NCBI GenBank assembly: GCA_904418825.1
Contig: CAJFPU010000013.1
Span: 1-34,746 of the forward strand
Origin: an uncultured Romboutsia sp.
GTDB lineage: Bacteria > Bacillota > Clostridia > Peptostreptococcales > Peptostreptococcaceae
Direction: 5' to 3'
DNA length: 34,746 nt
Numbering within the stretch: the first letter of the stretch is position 1; each line of letters begins with the position of its first letter. Made by a program: the position numbers and the translations under genes. This document shows positions 33,823 to 34,746 of this stretch, piece after piece. Below the pieces are notes generated by a model. That model was not told the DNA's origin. It did not search any database and saw nothing but the letters and a program-made list of their open reading frames with translations.

Positions 33823-34746
33823 TTATTCTTCTATATCATCAAAAGATTGTTCTTGTTCTTCACCTTCATTTTGTGGTCTATCTTCTAATTTATAAAGTAT
33901 CTTAAAGTCTATTTCTCTTAAGTCTACATTTACATTATCAACTTTTATTCTAACAGGATCACCTATTCTATATGTCTTTCTTGTACGTTCTCCTATTATA
34001 GTATATGTCATTTCATCATAAATATAATAATCATCTCTCATATTTGCAAGTCTAGATAATCCTTCAACAGTATTTGGTAACTCTATAAACATACCAAATG
34101 AAGTTACACTTGATACAACACCATCAAATTCTTCTCCAACTTTATCTTCCATATAAACTGCTTTGTAATAATCCTTAACATCTCTTTCAGCTAAATCTGC
34201 TGCTCTTTCTCTTTCTGATGATTGAGTTGATGCATAATCTACTATATTTACAAGTTGTTCTTGTCTTTTCTTATTTATTTTATTATTTAACTGCTCTTTT
34301 ATTATTCTGTGTATTTGAAGGTCTGGATATCTTCTTATTGGAGAAGTAAAGTGGCTATAATACTTAGCCGCTAATCCAAAGTGTCCACTACATTCTGGAG
34401 AATATCTTGCCTGTCTTAATGAACGTAACATTATTGTACTTATAGCTTCTTCTTCTTTTTTTCCTTTTATTGCACCTATTATTGATTGTAATGCTTTTGG
34501 ATGAACTTCTTCTAAGTCGCCTTTTATAGTGTATCCAAATGTAGATACAAACTTGCCTAGTTCTTGCATTTTTTCAGATGATGGAGTTTCATGTATTCTG
34601 TAAACAAACGGTATATTTAACCAGAAGTAATGTTCTGCTACTGTTTCATTTGTTATAAGCATGAATTCTTCTATTATTCTATTTGATATTCTTCTTTCAT
34701 ATTCTTTTATATCAGAAACTTTACCTTCTGGAGTTAATATTATTTT
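33823..34746 (-). CDS. rnr: ribonuclease R, C-terminal part (gene runs off the window)
   Basis: The frame is open to the window edge, so the 5' part is missing. The visible 307 residues contain the end of the RNB catalytic domain (RIIEEFMLITNETVAEHYFW, then FGLAAKYYSHFTSPIRRYPD, the family signature) and an S1 domain (GEEFDGVVSSVTSFGMFIEL). The tail is acidic (EGEEQEQSFDDIEE). This 3'-5' exoribonuclease degrades structured RNA and, with SmpB and tmRNA, mRNA from stalled ribosomes. It forms a chromosomal cluster with smpB and ssrA. Confidence 0.96.
   Translation of the reverse strand, partial: KIILTPEGKVSDIKEYERRISNRIIEEFMLITNETVAEHYFWLNIPFVYRIHETPSSEKMQELGKFVSTFGYTIKGDLEEVHPKALQSIIGAIKGKKEEEAISTIMLRSLRQARYSPECSGHFGLAAKYYSHFTSPIRRYPDLQIHRIIKEQLNNKINKKRQEQLVNIVDYASTQSSERERAADLAERDVKDYYKAVYMEDKVGEEFDGVVSSVTSFGMFIELPNTVEGLSRLANMRDDYYIYDEMTYTIIGERTRKTYRIGDPVRIKVDNVNVDLREIDFKILYKLEDRPQNEGEEQEQSFDDIEE

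Overview
The window is very AT-rich Gram-positive DNA with strong AGGAGG-type ribosome binding sites. It ends in rnr-smpB-ssrA, all read right to left. This order, the base composition and the protein style suggest a clostridium, probably of the Peptostreptococcaceae type; the family assignment is inference.

The organising feature is the 3' end of the tmRNA gene. A 25-bp sequence covering the tmRNA acceptor end and the bases just downstream occurs intact at 32698-32722 (the real gene), 27560-27584 and 5532-5556, and as a 19-bp partial copy at 23-41. Each full copy abuts a different rho-independent terminator hairpin on its left. This is the footprint of repeated integration at ssrA, and it divides the window into three tandem islands.

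Unit 1 (about 23-5532) holds a LysR regulator, two related MFS (OFA-like) transporters and a YeiH-family exporter. Unit 2 (about 5532-27560) carries a leftward module: small unknown genes, a decayed radC, a membrane-associated GTPase, two 29-residue membrane peptides, a DUF927-type ATPase, a large serine recombinase, and a PHP + SMC-like ATPase that is probably a defence protein. An IS982-family element separates this module from a peptide-antibiotic resistance block (bceAB-like transporter, BceRS-like two-component system, uppP). The transporter and uppP share a nearly identical inverted-repeat operator, so they probably form one regulon. A damaged IS30-family element with a perfect 5-bp target duplication lies at the right end of unit 2.

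Unit 3 (about 27560-32698) holds decayed sequence, a DUF368 (PopT-type) membrane protein and a four-gene polyprenyl-phosphate glycosylation operon (GtrA flippase, GT2 transferase, DUF2304 protein, GT-C transferase).

UppP, the bacitracin-type transporter, DUF368 and the glycosylation operon all act on or around undecaprenyl phosphate. The cargo of neighbouring islands therefore converges on one lipid-carrier cycle. The right end (tmRNA, SmpB, RNase R) is conserved chromosomal trans-translation and RNA decay machinery. No tyrosine integrase, CRISPR array, tRNA or rRNA was seen.
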